This document shows, piece by piece, positions 22,417-31,159 of a stretch of 36,534 nt of DNA; within the stretch, counting starts at the first letter, position 1, and every line of letters starts with the position of its first letter. Origin of the DNA: an uncultured Massilia sp. (GTDB lineage Bacteria > Pseudomonadota > Gammaproteobacteria > Burkholderiales > Burkholderiaceae). The stretch spans positions 1 to 36,534 of the forward strand of contig CAMPHU010000019.1 in assembly GCA_946886065.1 (NCBI GenBank). The letters run 5' to 3'. A program made the position numbers and the translations under genes. Below the pieces are notes generated by a model, which was not told the DNA's origin, searched no databases, and saw only the letters and a list, made by a program, of their open reading frames with translations.

Positions 22417-23298
22417 TCAGACGAAGCGGCCGTTGCGGAAGTCCTCGACCGCCTGGTACAGCTCTTCCTGCGTGTTCATCACGAACGGGCCGTACTGCGC
22501 GATCGGTTCGTTCAGCGGGCGGCCGGCCAGCACCAGCAGGCGGGTCGGCTCGGTCGCCTTGATGCGCACGCCGTCGGCACCCGGCGCGTTGTCGAGGATC
22601 GCCATGCGGCCGGACGCCACAGCCTTGCCCTCGATGACGGCTTCGCCGCGGAATACATAGACGAAGGCGTTATGGCCGGCCGGGATCGGCTGCTCGACGG
22701 TGACGCCGGCCGGGATGGCGAGGTCGAGATACAGCGGCTGGGTGGCTTCGCGCTGCACCGCGCCGTCCACGCCGTGGGTGCTGCCGGCGATCACCTGCAC
22801 CGTCACGCCGCCTTCGAGCGTGAAGCGCGGCACTTCCTCGGCCGGGATGTCGCGGTACCAGGGATCGGTCATCTTGTCCCTGGCCGGCAGGTTCAGCCAC
22901 AGCTGGAAGCCCTCCATCAGGCCCTCGTTCTGCTCCGGCATCTCCGAGTGGGCCACGCCGCGGCCGGCCGTCATCCACTGCACGCCGCCGTCCGTGATCA
23001 GGCCTTCGTTGCCGCCGCTGTCGCGGTGGCGCATCCGGCCCTTGAGCATATAGGTCACGGTTTCGAAGCCGCGGTGCGGATGCTCGGGGAAGCCGGCGAT
23101 GTAGTCGCCCGGCTTGTCGCTGCCGAAGGCATCGAGCATCAGGAAGGGGTCGAGGCGGCGCTGCAGCGGACCGGTGAGGACGCGGTTGATCTTCACGCCC
23201 GCGCCGTCCATCACGAACTGGCCGTTGATGATCCGTTCGACGCCGCGCGTCTTGCCGATCGTGCTTGCCTGTACTTCTTCGTGCGCTTGCTGGGTCAT
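22417..23298 (-). CDS. Pirin family protein
   Basis: A 293-residue bicupin. The N-terminal cupin has the complete pirin metal site: His73 and His75 in EHPHRGFET, and His117 and Glu119 in GVAHSEM. Bacterial pirins such as YhhW show quercetin 2,3-dioxygenase activity; others modulate enzymes by binding, so the true role here is open. The gene follows the azoreductase by 61 bases, with an intercistronic hairpin between, and ends in a strong terminator. GGAGA precedes the ATG. Co-transcription with an azo/quinone reductase fits flavonoid or quinone handling (inference). Confidence 0.92.
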   Translation of the reverse strand: MTQQAHEEVQASTIGKTRGVERIINGQFVMDGAGVKINRVLTGPLQRRLDPFLMLDAFGSDKPGDYIAGFPEHPHRGFETVTYMLKGRMRHRDSGGNEGLITDGGVQWMTAGRGVAHSEMPEQNEGLMEGFQLWLNLPARDKMTDPWYRDIPAEEVPRFTLEGGVTVQVIAGSTHGVDGAVQREATQPLYLDLAIPAGVTVEQPIPAGHNAFVYVFRGEAVIEGKAVASGRMAILDNAPGADGVRIKATEPTRLLVLAGRPLNEPIAQYGPFVMNTQEELYQAVEDFRNGRFV

Positions 23299-23336
23299 GC
23301 TGTTCTCCTGTCCTGGTGTGATGACGCTGTTTGCCC

Positions 23337-23355
23337 CGCCGCCCCGCTGGCGGCG
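23337..23355. other. Intercistronic hairpin between azoR and pirin
   Basis: CGCCGCC (23337-23343) and GGCGGCG (23349-23355) make a perfect 7-bp stem with a 5-base loop, starting just after the azoR stop on the leftward transcript. No U-run follows, so it may protect or partly terminate the azoR message rather than end it. Confidence 0.5.
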
Positions 23356-23359
23356 AAGA

Positions 23360-23956
23360 TTATGCCAGAGCGGCTTCGATGGCTTCGTTGGCCGCCGCCT
23401 GGCCCTTGCTCACTGCTTCCGGGCCCATGGCCATGCCCGACGAATAGATGAAGGTGTGGTCGGTCAGGCCCAGGAAGTTCAGCAGGGCGCGCATCTGCGG
23501 CACTTGCGGGTCGGCTTCCACCGGGTAGACGCCGCCGCGCGAGGTGGCCACGTACACCTTCTTGTTCTTCAGCAGGCCTTCCGGACCGGTCTCGGTGTAG
23601 CGGAAGGTCACGCCGGCGCGGGCGATGGCGTCGAACCAGCCCTTCAGCTGCACCGGCATGCTGAAGTTGTACATCGGGGCGCCGATCACGATCACGTCGG
23701 CGGCCTGGGCTTCGGCGATCAGGGCGTCATCCAGGGCCACGCGCGCCGCCTGCTCGGCGGTGCGCTTGTCGGCCGGGGTGAACAGGGCGCCGACGGCCGC
23801 GCCGTCCAGCTGCGGATGCGGGTTGGCGCCGACGTCGCGGCGGGTGACGGTCGCGCCCGGGTTGGCCGCCAGCAGCTTGTCGACGATCTGCCTGGTGACG
23901 CGGCTCGATTCCGAATCGTTGCCACGGACGCTGGAGGTGATGTGCAGGATGTTCAT
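23360..23956 (-). CDS. azoR: FMN-dependent NADH azoreductase
   Basis: A flavodoxin-fold enzyme of 198 residues that reduces azo compounds and quinones by two-electron transfer. Landmarks are [19 protein letters not shown] (FMN phosphate loop), [17 protein letters not shown] and ATSRGGVY, all typical of AzoR. The start has AAGGGA upstream. It diverges from a LysR-type regulator across 111 bases that hold a perfect palindrome, the usual arrangement for a LysR regulator and its target. Pirin follows on the same strand. Confidence 0.95.
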   Translation of the reverse strand: MNILHITSSVRGNDSESSRVTRQIVDKLLAANPGATVTRRDVGANPHPQLDGAAVGALFTPADKRTAEQAARVALDDALIAEAQAADVIVIGAPMYNFSMPVQLKGWFDAIARAGVTFRYTETGPEGLLKNKKVYVATSRGGVYPVEADPQVPQMRALLNFLGLTDHTFIYSSGMAMGPEAVSKGQAAANEAIEAALA

Positions 23957-24028
23957 GTTGTGTCCCTTCGTTTCCAAGAAAAGTTTTCGATGGGCACACT
24001 GTATCAATCCCAAAAACAATTCGGAAGA

Positions 24029-24056
24029 CAGTAGAATGGATAACACTATTCTACTG
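24029..24056. promoter_or_regulatory. LysR-type operator between azoR and its regulator
   Basis: CAGTAGAAT (24029-24037), ten bases, ATTCTACTG (24048-24056): a perfect 9-bp inverted repeat containing the T-N11-A core expected of LysR-family sites. It lies 12-39 bases upstream of the lysR ATG and 73-100 bases upstream of the azoR ATG, fitting autorepression of the regulator and activation of azoR. Confidence 0.8.
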
Positions 24057-24067
24057 GTGGAACAATC

Positions 24068-25009
24068 ATGGACGTGGAACCGAATGACCTGCTGCTCTTT
24101 GCCCGGATCGTCGAGGCCGGCAGCTTCAGCCGCGCGGCAGAGCGCGTGGACTTGCCCAAGTCGACCGTCTCGCGCCGCCTGGCGCTGCTGGAAGACCGGC
24201 TGGGCGAACGCCTGCTGCAGCGGACCACGCGCCGCCTGGTGGTGACCGAGTTCGGCGCCATCCTGCTGGAACATGCGCGCCGCGTGGCGGACGAGGTGGA
24301 GGCCGCGGGGGCCCTGGCCCAGAACCGCCAGCTCGAGCCGAGCGGCAAGCTGCGCATCTCGGCGCCGCCGGACTTCGCCAACGCCGGCCTGAACGAGGTG
24401 GTGGCGCGCTTCCTGGCGCGCTATCCGATGGTGACCCTGGAGATGGACCTGTCGCCGCGCCGGGTCGACCTGGTGGCGGAGAACTTCGACATCGCGATCC
24501 GCATGGGGGACCTGCCGGACGACGCCACCCTGAGCGCGCGCCCGATCACGCTGGAGCGCCTGGGCCTGTACGCGTCGCCCGGCTACCTGGCGCAGCACGG
24601 CATTCCGGAGCATCCGGACGACCTCCTGACCCACGACGTGCTGTGCATCCTGAGCCGCTACGGCGGATCGGTGCCCTGGGTGCTCACGCGCGGCAAGGTG
24701 CGCTGGGAGCGCGCGCTGCAGGCGCGGGCCACCGCCAATTCACCCGACCTGCTGGCGCGTATCGCCGCGCGCGGCGCGGGCATCGCGATCAGTTCGGACC
24801 TGTTCGCGGAGCCCTACCTGCACGCGGGCGAACTGGTGCGGGTACTGCCGGAGTGGGAGATGCCGACGGCGAACGGCTGGGCGGTGTTCCCGAGCCGTAA
24901 ACTGATGCCCGCCAAGACGCGGGCCTTCCTGGAGTTGATCGGCGCGATGTGCCGCGAAGCGGGCCACGACCCCTTCATGCAGGCACCAAGGCCGGGCGCG
25001 CCGGCCTGA
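24068..25009 (+). CDS. LysR family transcriptional regulator
   Basis: A 313-residue regulator with an N-terminal winged helix-turn-helix (about 5-64, with [24 protein letters not shown]) and a periplasmic-binding-protein-like effector domain (about 90-295). It diverges from azoR and shares with it a perfect palindromic site, so azoR (and pirin behind it) are its most likely targets; the inducer might be a quinone or azo compound. Its stop is 2 bases from the end of the convergent psd. Confidence 0.92.
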   Translation: MDVEPNDLLLFARIVEAGSFSRAAERVDLPKSTVSRRLALLEDRLGERLLQRTTRRLVVTEFGAILLEHARRVADEVEAAGALAQNRQLEPSGKLRISAPPDFANAGLNEVVARFLARYPMVTLEMDLSPRRVDLVAENFDIAIRMGDLPDDATLSARPITLERLGLYASPGYLAQHGIPEHPDDLLTHDVLCILSRYGGSVPWVLTRGKVRWERALQARATANSPDLLARIAARGAGIAISSDLFAEPYLHAGELVRVLPEWEMPTANGWAVFPSRKLMPAKTRAFLELIGAMCREAGHDPFMQAPRPGAPA

Positions 25010-25011
25010 AC

Positions 25012-25863
25012 TCAGGCGCGCGGACGGTCGCCCATCGATTCGCCCAGGCGCACCGCGCGTTCGGGCGACCAGTCGGCATTGAAGGCGATCGACCCGCGGC
25101 GGAACAGCATCACCACGGTGGAGCCGAGCAGGAAGCGGCCCATCTCCTCGCCTTTCTTGAGCACGACGTGCTGGTCCTCGTATTTCCATTCGAAGATGCG
25201 CGGCATGCGCGGCGGGTTGACCACGCCGTGCCAGACCGTGGCCATGCTGCCCACGATGGTGGCGCCGACCAGGGTCATCACGAAGGGTCCGTGCTCCTCG
25301 GACTCGAACACGCACACCACGCGCTCGTTGCGCGCGAACAGGCCCGGCACGCCGCGCGCCGTGGTCGGGTTCACCGAGAACAGCTTGCCCGGCACGTAGA
25401 TCATGCGCGTCAGGCGGCCGTCGCAGGGCATGTGGATGCGGTGGTAGTCCTTGGGGCTCAGGTAGAGGTTGGCAAAGTGGCCGTGCTGGAAATGCGCGGC
25501 CAGCTGCTCGTCGCCGCCCACCAGTTCCGCCGTGGTGAACTTGTGGCCCTTGGCCTGGAAGATGTGGTGATCGTCGATGTCGCCGAACTGGCTGATCGCG
25601 CCGTCCACCGGGCACACGAAGTCGGCCACCGCCAGCGGGCGTGCATCCTCGCGCAGCGGACGGGTGAAGAAGTCGTTGAAGCTGGTGTAGCTGGCGATGT
25701 CCGGATTGGCCGCCTCGTCCATGTTCACACCGTACTTGCCCACGAACCAGCGGATCAGGCTGGTGGTCATGGCGCCACCCTTGGCGCCGGCGACGCGGCC
25801 TGCGAAGTTGGTCAGCGCCGTTTTCGGCAGCACATATTGGGGCAAGACTTTTATACGGGACAC
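25012..25863 (-). CDS. psd: Phosphatidylserine decarboxylase
   Basis: Makes phosphatidylethanolamine from phosphatidylserine at the inner membrane. The 283-residue proenzyme cleaves itself at the LGST motif so that Ser248 becomes the pyruvoyl prosthetic group; the alpha chain is residues 248-283. The catalytic triad is complete: Asp87 (PVDGAIS), His144 (HRIHMP), Ser248. Translation appears to start at GTG (25863), which gives the conserved N-terminus MSRIKVLPQYVLPK; GAGAGG lies about 10 bases upstream. A single gene here, without pssA next to it. Confidence 0.95.
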   Translation of the reverse strand: MSRIKVLPQYVLPKTALTNFAGRVAGAKGGAMTTSLIRWFVGKYGVNMDEAANPDIASYTSFNDFFTRPLREDARPLAVADFVCPVDGAISQFGDIDDHHIFQAKGHKFTTAELVGGDEQLAAHFQHGHFANLYLSPKDYHRIHMPCDGRLTRMIYVPGKLFSVNPTTARGVPGLFARNERVVCVFESEEHGPFVMTLVGATIVGSMATVWHGVVNPPRMPRIFEWKYEDQHVVLKKGEEMGRFLLGSTVVMLFRRGSIAFNADWSPERAVRLGESMGDRPRA

Positions 25864-26169
25864 GGTGACGGGCCTCTCTGGAAAAACGATCGCGCATTAT
25901 AGCGGGATGCTTTACGGAAAGTGCAATTCCTGCATCGCCATGGGCGGAGTGTACCCCAGCTTCAGGCAGAGGGAAAACGCACGCGCTCCAGGCGCATGCG
26001 GCGCAGGACGGCGGGTCGGACTTCGCGTCATGCGAATTGAATGGATGGATTCCAATGGATGGAAGTCACGAGTACTCACACATGGAACCCGAAACTGCTG
26101 TTTACATGTTTACAATGTGCTCAGGTGTGGCATATATTGTTTCCATATCAATAAGGAGACGAGCAACCC
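25864..26169. other. Intergenic region between psd and the TonB receptor
   Basis: 306 bases without a convincing gene. The left part would hold the psd promoter (AT-rich near 25890-25925). The middle has a short direct repeat, AATGGATGG at 26040-26048 and 26054-26062. The right part is AT-rich and contains the receptor promoter plus a near-repeat, TTTACATG then TTTACAATG (26101-26117). No riboswitch or small RNA signature is recognised. Confidence 0.7.
26109..26138 (+). promoter_or_regulatory. Sigma-70-like promoter of the TonB receptor gene
   Basis: TTTACA (26109-26114), 18 bases, TATATT (26133-26138), followed by AAGGAG (26153-26158) and the ATG at 26170. No Fur-type GATAAT repeat is visible, so iron control is not supported. 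Confidence 0.5.
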
Positions 26170-28344
26170 ATGCCACACATTCACCCCGCATATCCGCTCT
26201 CGGCATTCGCCCTGGCGGCCTCCCTGGCAGGTTCGAGCCACGCGCAGGACGCCGCCTCGCCGGGCGCCGACGTGGCGCGTGTCGAGATCCGGGGCGCCGG
26301 CTACGATCCACGCCGTGACGACACCGCGGCCCGCATCGTCGTCGGCCGCGAAGAGATCGCGCGCTATGGCGACACCAGCGTGGCCGATACCTTGAAGCGC
26401 ATCCCCGGCGTGACCGTCACCACCGGCGCCGGGCGCAGCACGGAGGTCAGGATGCGGGGCCTGGGCGAGGGCTACACCCAGATCCTGGTGAACGGCGAGC
26501 GCAGCCCGGCCGGCTTCGCGCTCGACACGCTCGCGCCGGACATGATCGAGCGCATCGAGGTGCTGCGCGTCGCCAGCGCCGAGTTCTCGAGCGAGTCGGT
26601 CGCGGGGACGATCAATATCGTGCTGCGCAAGCGGGCCGGAAAGCGCCAGCGCGAGGCCAAGCTGGGCTACCTGCTGAGCAGCGATTTCCGCGGCCCGACC
26701 TTCAGCACCCAGCTGGCGGACCGCGGCGACAAGTCGTCCTGGTCGTTCTCGGCCAGCGGCAACCATGACAGCCTGTCGCGCGAATGGGGAGGCAGCGAGG
26801 AAAACATCCGCCCCGACGGCGTGACGGACATGCGCCGCGTGACCCGCGCCACGGAACAGGGACGCATGAACCGGCTGAACCTGGGCCCGCGCCTCAACTG
26901 GACCCTCGACAACGGCGACACCATCGGCTGGGAGGCGCTGTTCAACGGCGCCAGCTTCCGCAACAATCCCCATGTGGTGGTGACGACCCTGGCCGGCCGT
27001 CCACCCCAGACCCCCGATCTGCACGTCTTCGGCGAATTCGACGACAGGATGCTGAGCTCGAGCCTGCAGTGGACCCGCGCGCTCGAATCCGGCCTGAAGC
27101 TCGATGCGAAGCTCGGCGCCGAATGGTCCTCGCGCAAGATGTTCGTCCGGCGTTCCGGCCTGGGCGCGGACGGCCTGCCCGAAACCGATGGCAGCACGCT
27201 CTCCGACACCCATGCCAGGGGCGCGAATTCGACCGGCAAGCTGACCAATCCGATGGCGAACGGCCACCTGCTGGCGCTGGGCTGGGACCTGCGCTTCAAC
27301 GAAAGCGCGGACATCCGCGCCGAGCGCGACCGGGTGCGCGTATTCGCCCCTGGCCAGCTGCTGGACGAAGACTTCCGCGCGCAGGTCGCCCGCGCCGCGT
27401 TCTACGCGCAGGACGAATGGACGATCAGCCCGCAGTGGTCGGTCTATCTCGGCGCCCGCTGGGAGGGCGTGCGCACGCGCGTGTCCGGCAACGCCGTCGA
27501 GCCGGTGCGCGTGAGCTCCGATGTCCTGACGCCGATCGTGCAGACCCTGTACAAGCTCCCCGACCACGACGGCAAGCAGGGCGACCAGCTGCGCCTGGCG
27601 CTGAGCCGCACCTACAAGGCGCCAGAACTGGACAGCATCGTGCCGCGCCGCGCGGCATGGGAGAACAACAGCGCCACCGAAGCCGATTTCCAGGGCAATC
27701 CGGGTCTGAAGCCGGAGCTCGCCTGGGGCATCGACGCGGCCTGGGAGCATTACTGGGCCGAAGGGGCCATGCTGTCGGTCAGCGGCGCGCTGCGGCGGAT
27801 CGAGGACTACACCAGCAACCGCATCTACTTCGACGGCTTGCGCTGGATCTTCACGCCCGTCAACGACGACCGCGCCACCCTGCGCAGCCTCGAGCTCGAG
27901 ACCAAGTTCCCGCTCAAGTCCCTGTTCGCGGACGCGCCCGCAATCGACCTGCGCGCCAGCGTCAGCCGCAACTGGTCGCGGGTCGCCTCGGTGCCCGGCC
28001 CGGACAACCGGATGGAACAGCAGACGCCGCTGACGGCCAATCTCGGGGTCGACTACAAGTCCGGCGCGCTGGCGCTGGGCGCCAGCCTGGCGCACCGGCG
28101 CGGCGGCTTCGTGCGCGTGGCCGCGAACCGCGGTTTCTACCGCAGCGCCCGCACCGACCTGGAAAGCTACGCCGTGTGGACCTTCAGCCCGAAGGTCCAG
28201 TTGCGGGTCGCGCTCGCTAACCTGCTCAGCGAAGACAATACCTTCGGGCCGAGCTACCTCGATCCGGTCACCGGGCTGGAACAGCGGCTCTGGACCTACC
28301 CGGACACCGTCAAGCTGCGCACCACGCTGGAGCTGAAGTTCTGA
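26170..28344 (+). CDS. TonB-dependent outer-membrane receptor
   Basis: A 724-residue active transporter of the outer membrane. It has a signal peptide (about 1-25, ending SSHAQ), then a TonB-box-like VARVEIRG, a plug domain (about 45-165, with DTLKRIPGVTV, MRGLGEG, ILVNGERS, VAGTINIVLRK) and a 22-strand-type barrel ending TTLELKF. There is no N-terminal signalling domain, and no sigma/anti-sigma pair is adjacent. The substrate is unknown: no siderophore, cobalamin or sugar genes sit nearby. The ribosome-binding site AAGGAG is unusually far (11 bases) from the ATG. Its stop is 4 bases from the convergent EamA gene. Confidence 0.9.
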   Translation: MPHIHPAYPLSAFALAASLAGSSHAQDAASPGADVARVEIRGAGYDPRRDDTAARIVVGREEIARYGDTSVADTLKRIPGVTVTTGAGRSTEVRMRGLGEGYTQILVNGERSPAGFALDTLAPDMIERIEVLRVASAEFSSESVAGTINIVLRKRAGKRQREAKLGYLLSSDFRGPTFSTQLADRGDKSSWSFSASGNHDSLSREWGGSEENIRPDGVTDMRRVTRATEQGRMNRLNLGPRLNWTLDNGDTIGWEALFNGASFRNNPHVVVTTLAGRPPQTPDLHVFGEFDDRMLSSSLQWTRALESGLKLDAKLGAEWSSRKMFVRRSGLGADGLPETDGSTLSDTHARGANSTGKLTNPMANGHLLALGWDLRFNESADIRAERDRVRVFAPGQLLDEDFRAQVARAAFYAQDEWTISPQWSVYLGARWEGVRTRVSGNAVEPVRVSSDVLTPIVQTLYKLPDHDGKQGDQLRLALSRTYKAPELDSIVPRRAAWENNSATEADFQGNPGLKPELAWGIDAAWEHYWAEGAMLSVSGALRRIEDYTSNRIYFDGLRWIFTPVNDDRATLRSLELETKFPLKSLFADAPAIDLRASVSRNWSRVASVPGPDNRMEQQTPLTANLGVDYKSGALALGASLAHRRGGFVRVAANRGFYRSARTDLESYAVWTFSPKVQLRVALANLLSEDNTFGPSYLDPVTGLEQRLWTYPDTVKLRTTLELKF

Positions 28345-28348
28345 GCGC

Positions 28349-29200
28349 TCAGGCCAGGCGCACGGCCACCGCGCCCAGCGCGATCAAGCCGGCGCCGGCC
28401 AGCCGTGCGGGCAAGGGCCGTTCGCCCAGGACCAGCATGGCGATCGCCAGCGCGAACACGATGGAGGTCTCGCGCAGCGCCGCCACCACCGCCACCGGCG
28501 CGAAGCTCATGGCCCACAGCGCGATGCCGTAGGAGCAGGTGGTCGCCGCGCCGCCGGCCAGCGCGAGCCAGGGGTGCCGCAGCAGGTAGCGCGGGAGCGC
28601 CGCGCCCATGCGGCCCCAGGCCAGCGCCGAGGTGGCGGCGCCGGTCAGCAGGAAGATCCACGCCGTATAGGCGGCGGGCGCGCCGGAGCGGCGCACACCG
28701 AAGCCGTCCACCAGCGTGCAGGCGGCAATCATGGCGGCCGTCGACACGGCAAGCAGGGTGAGCCTGTCGTTGCCCGCCGAGCCCGTGCGCGAGCCGGCAT
28801 ACACTGCCACGCCGCCGGCAAAGACCAGGCCGATCGCCAGCCACTGTGCGCCATGCAGGCGCTCGGCGCCGAGCAGGCCGCCGGCCAGGGCCACCATGAC
28901 CGGCGCGCTGCCGCGCATGAGCGGGTAGGCGTGGCTGATGTCGGCGCTGCGGTAGGTGGCGGCCAGCATGGCGTAGTACAGCGCGTGCAGGACAGCGGAC
29001 GCCGCGATGAAGGGCCAGCTGGCCGGCGCGGGAGCGGGCAGGAAGGGCAGCAGCAGGGCGCCGGTCACGCCGGCGCCGGCGGTCACGGCCGCCGCCGCCA
29101 GCATGTGATCGGCGCCCGCGCCGCGCAGCTTGAGCATGGCGTTCCAGGCCGCGTGCAGGAAGGCCGCGAACAGCACGGCCGCCAGGATCGCGCCGTCCAT
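28349..29200 (-). CDS. EamA/DMT superfamily transporter
   Basis: A 283-residue inner-membrane protein with ten predicted helices arranged as two EamA repeats (about 1-130 and 145-283); the first begins with AAFLHAAWNAMLKLRG and the second ends near LPARLAGAGLIALGAVAV. Probably an exporter of a metabolite or amino acid. Its ATG overlaps the stop of the MFS gene as TGATG (shared base 29200), so translation is coupled. Last gene of a leftward unit; substrate unknown. Confidence 0.85.
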   Translation of the reverse strand: MDGAILAAVLFAAFLHAAWNAMLKLRGAGADHMLAAAAVTAGAGVTGALLLPFLPAPAPASWPFIAASAVLHALYYAMLAATYRSADISHAYPLMRGSAPVMVALAGGLLGAERLHGAQWLAIGLVFAGGVAVYAGSRTGSAGNDRLTLLAVSTAAMIAACTLVDGFGVRRSGAPAAYTAWIFLLTGAATSALAWGRMGAALPRYLLRHPWLALAGGAATTCSYGIALWAMSFAPVAVVAALRETSIVFALAIAMLVLGERPLPARLAGAGLIALGAVAVRLA

Positions 29201-30441
29201 CAGGCGTGGCGGTGGGTGCGGAAATAATGCCGTGCCACGACGATGGCGACGACCTGCATCGCGGCGCACAGGAAGAAACTGCTGCCGATGCGCCAGTCCG
29301 AGGCGGGCAGGTGGCTGGCCGCCCCCAGGATCGCGGTGCCGATCAGGGGCGTGACGATGACGCCCAGGCTGCCGATCGATTGCAGGGATCCCATCAATTC
29401 GCCCTGGCGTTCCGGCGGCGTGGCCTTCGAGACGATGCCCTGCAGGGCCGGCCCGGCGGCGAAGGCCAGCAGGTTGCACAGGATGAAGACGTACATCATC
29501 CAGCCCTGGGTTGCCAGGCCGTAGAGCATATAGGTCACGGCGCCGGAACTGATGCCCAGCAGGGCCAGGCGCATTTCGCCGAAGCGGCGCAGCAGGACCT
29601 CCAGCAGACCGGCCTGCACCACCGCGGACGCCAGGCCGACGCAGAACATGGCGATGCCGTTGTCGCGCGGGGTCCAGTCGAAGCGGAAGGTCGTGTACAG
29701 CACCCAGGTCGAGTGCAGCATCATCTGCGCGAAGGTCACCAGGGTGATGACGATGACCAGGCCGCGGATCTCGCGCCGCCGCACCAGGCGCAGCAGGGCG
29801 GAGAAGGGGTTCAGGCGCGCCAGCTGCAAGGGCGCGCGCAGGCCGGGCGCCAGCGATTCCGGCACCATGAAGTAACCGTAGACCAGGTTGGCGGCCGACA
29901 GCGCGGCCGCCACGTAGAAGGGCAGGTGCAGGCCGGCGTCGCCCAGCAGGCCGCCCAGCATCGGGCCGCAGATGAAGCCCAGGCCGAAGGCGGCGCCGAT
30001 CTTGCCGAAGCTGCGCGAGCGGTTCTCGTGGGTGGAAATGTCGGACGCATAGGCCGAGGCCACCGACATGCTGGCCGAGGACATGCCGCCGATGATGCGT
30101 CCCACGAACAGCCAGGCCAGGCTGGGCGCCCAGGCCGTGATCAGGAAGTTCAGGCACATGCCCGCCATCGAATACAGCAGCACCGGGCGCCGGCCCACGC
30201 GGTCGCTCAGCGCGCCCAGCGCGGGCATGAACAGGAACTGCATCAGGCCGAACACCGTGGTGAGGCCGCCGAACCACAGCGCCTGCGATTCCTTGCCCTC
30301 GACGAACTGCCCGACCAGCAGCGGCATCACGGGAACGATCAGCCCGATCCCGAGCATGTCGATGAAGATGCAGACCAGGATGAAATTCAGGTTGCCGCTA
30401 CCGGACTGGGAGGAAGGGGATGAAGCGGTCGAGCGGGGCAT
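29200..30441 (-). CDS. MFS transporter, TetA-like drug/H+ antiporter family
   Basis: A 413-residue, 12-helix major facilitator. Motif A between helices 2 and 3 reads GALSDRVGRRPV, and the start of the first helix (FIDMLGIGLIVPVMPLL) is typical of TetA/DHA1 drug exporters. Without a TetR regulator beside it, tetracycline itself is not implied. The ATG at 30441 is chosen for its GAGGT ribosome-binding site. An 11-base palindrome, GGCGG-A-CCGCC (30459-30469), lies just upstream and could be an operator. Followed by a coupled EamA transporter. Confidence 0.88.
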   Translation of the reverse strand: MPRSTASSPSSQSGSGNLNFILVCIFIDMLGIGLIVPVMPLLVGQFVEGKESQALWFGGLTTVFGLMQFLFMPALGALSDRVGRRPVLLYSMAGMCLNFLITAWAPSLAWLFVGRIIGGMSSASMSVASAYASDISTHENRSRSFGKIGAAFGLGFICGPMLGGLLGDAGLHLPFYVAAALSAANLVYGYFMVPESLAPGLRAPLQLARLNPFSALLRLVRRREIRGLVIVITLVTFAQMMLHSTWVLYTTFRFDWTPRDNGIAMFCVGLASAVVQAGLLEVLLRRFGEMRLALLGISSGAVTYMLYGLATQGWMMYVFILCNLLAFAAGPALQGIVSKATPPERQGELMGSLQSIGSLGVIVTPLIGTAILGAASHLPASDWRIGSSFFLCAAMQVVAIVVARHYFRTHRHA

Positions 30442-30493
30442 GCACACCTCGGGCTGTTGGCGGACCGCCTATCTTAGCATCGAGGCAAGGGCG

Positions 30494-31159
30494 TCAGGGA
30501 GGGGGCTGGCCCAGCCATTCGGCCGCGAAGGCCGCGCGGAAGGATTCCAGGTAGGCCAGCCGCTCCTCGCCCAGCTTGCGCCCGCCCTCGGTCTGCATCT
30601 TGCCGGGCAGGGTGGCCAGCTTGACCGCGATGTGGTCGAGCGAATAGGCGCGGTCGTCGGGCCGGCGCTGCCGGGCCAGCGGGTCGTCCGGATGGGCCAG
30701 GGCGCTGCCCATCATGCCGGCGATGTAGAACATGCGCGCCAGGCCGACGGCGCCGAGCGCGTCCAGGCGGTCGGCGTCCTGCACGATCCTGGCCTCGATG
30801 CTCTCGGCCGGGATCGCGGCGGAAAAGCTGTGGGCTTCGATGGCATGGGCGACGCCGTCCAGGCGCTCCGGCGGAAAGCCCATCCAGGCCAGCTGGTGGC
30901 GCGCCAGCTGGGCCGAGCGGCGCGAGGCTTGTGCGCGGTCCGGGTCGTTCTTGGGCAGGTTGACCAGGTCGTGCAGGTAGCAGGCCGCCAGCACCACCAG
31001 CGGATCGGCCTCGGGATGGTGCGGGAGCAGGGCCTGGGCGTTGCGCCACACCCGGTCGAGGTGGTTGGCGTCGTGGGCGCCGTCCGTGCCGGCGTGGGCG
31101 GCGGCCAGCGCGGCCAGCTTGGTGCGCCAGCCGGGAAGATCGGTGGGAAGTTCGGTCAT
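30494..31159 (-). CDS. HD domain phosphohydrolase (YedJ-like)
   Basis: A 221-residue metal-dependent phosphohydrolase. Metal ligands of the HD superfamily are His33 (DANHLDRV), His63-Asp64 (CYLHDLVN) and Asp128/Asp130 (QDADRLDALG). It resembles the YedJ/YpgQ group of soluble HD proteins, some of which hydrolyse nucleotides. Its ATG overlaps the stop of the RNase HI-like gene (ATGA, 31156-31159), so the two are coupled. A nucleic-acid or nucleotide clean-up role is inference. Confidence 0.88.
   Translation of the reverse strand: MTELPTDLPGWRTKLAALAAAHAGTDGAHDANHLDRVWRNAQALLPHHPEADPLVVLAACYLHDLVNLPKNDPDRAQASRRSAQLARHQLAWMGFPPERLDGVAHAIEAHSFSAAIPAESIEARIVQDADRLDALGAVGLARMFYIAGMMGSALAHPDDPLARQRRPDDRAYSLDHIAVKLATLPGKMQTEGGRKLGEERLAYLESFRAAFAAEWLGQPPP

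Noticed and set aside
26040..26062. Direct repeat AATGGATGG as a regulatory iteron.
   Set aside because: Only two copies at a 14-bp interval, simple sequence, and more than 40 bases upstream of the receptor promoter; too weak to call.
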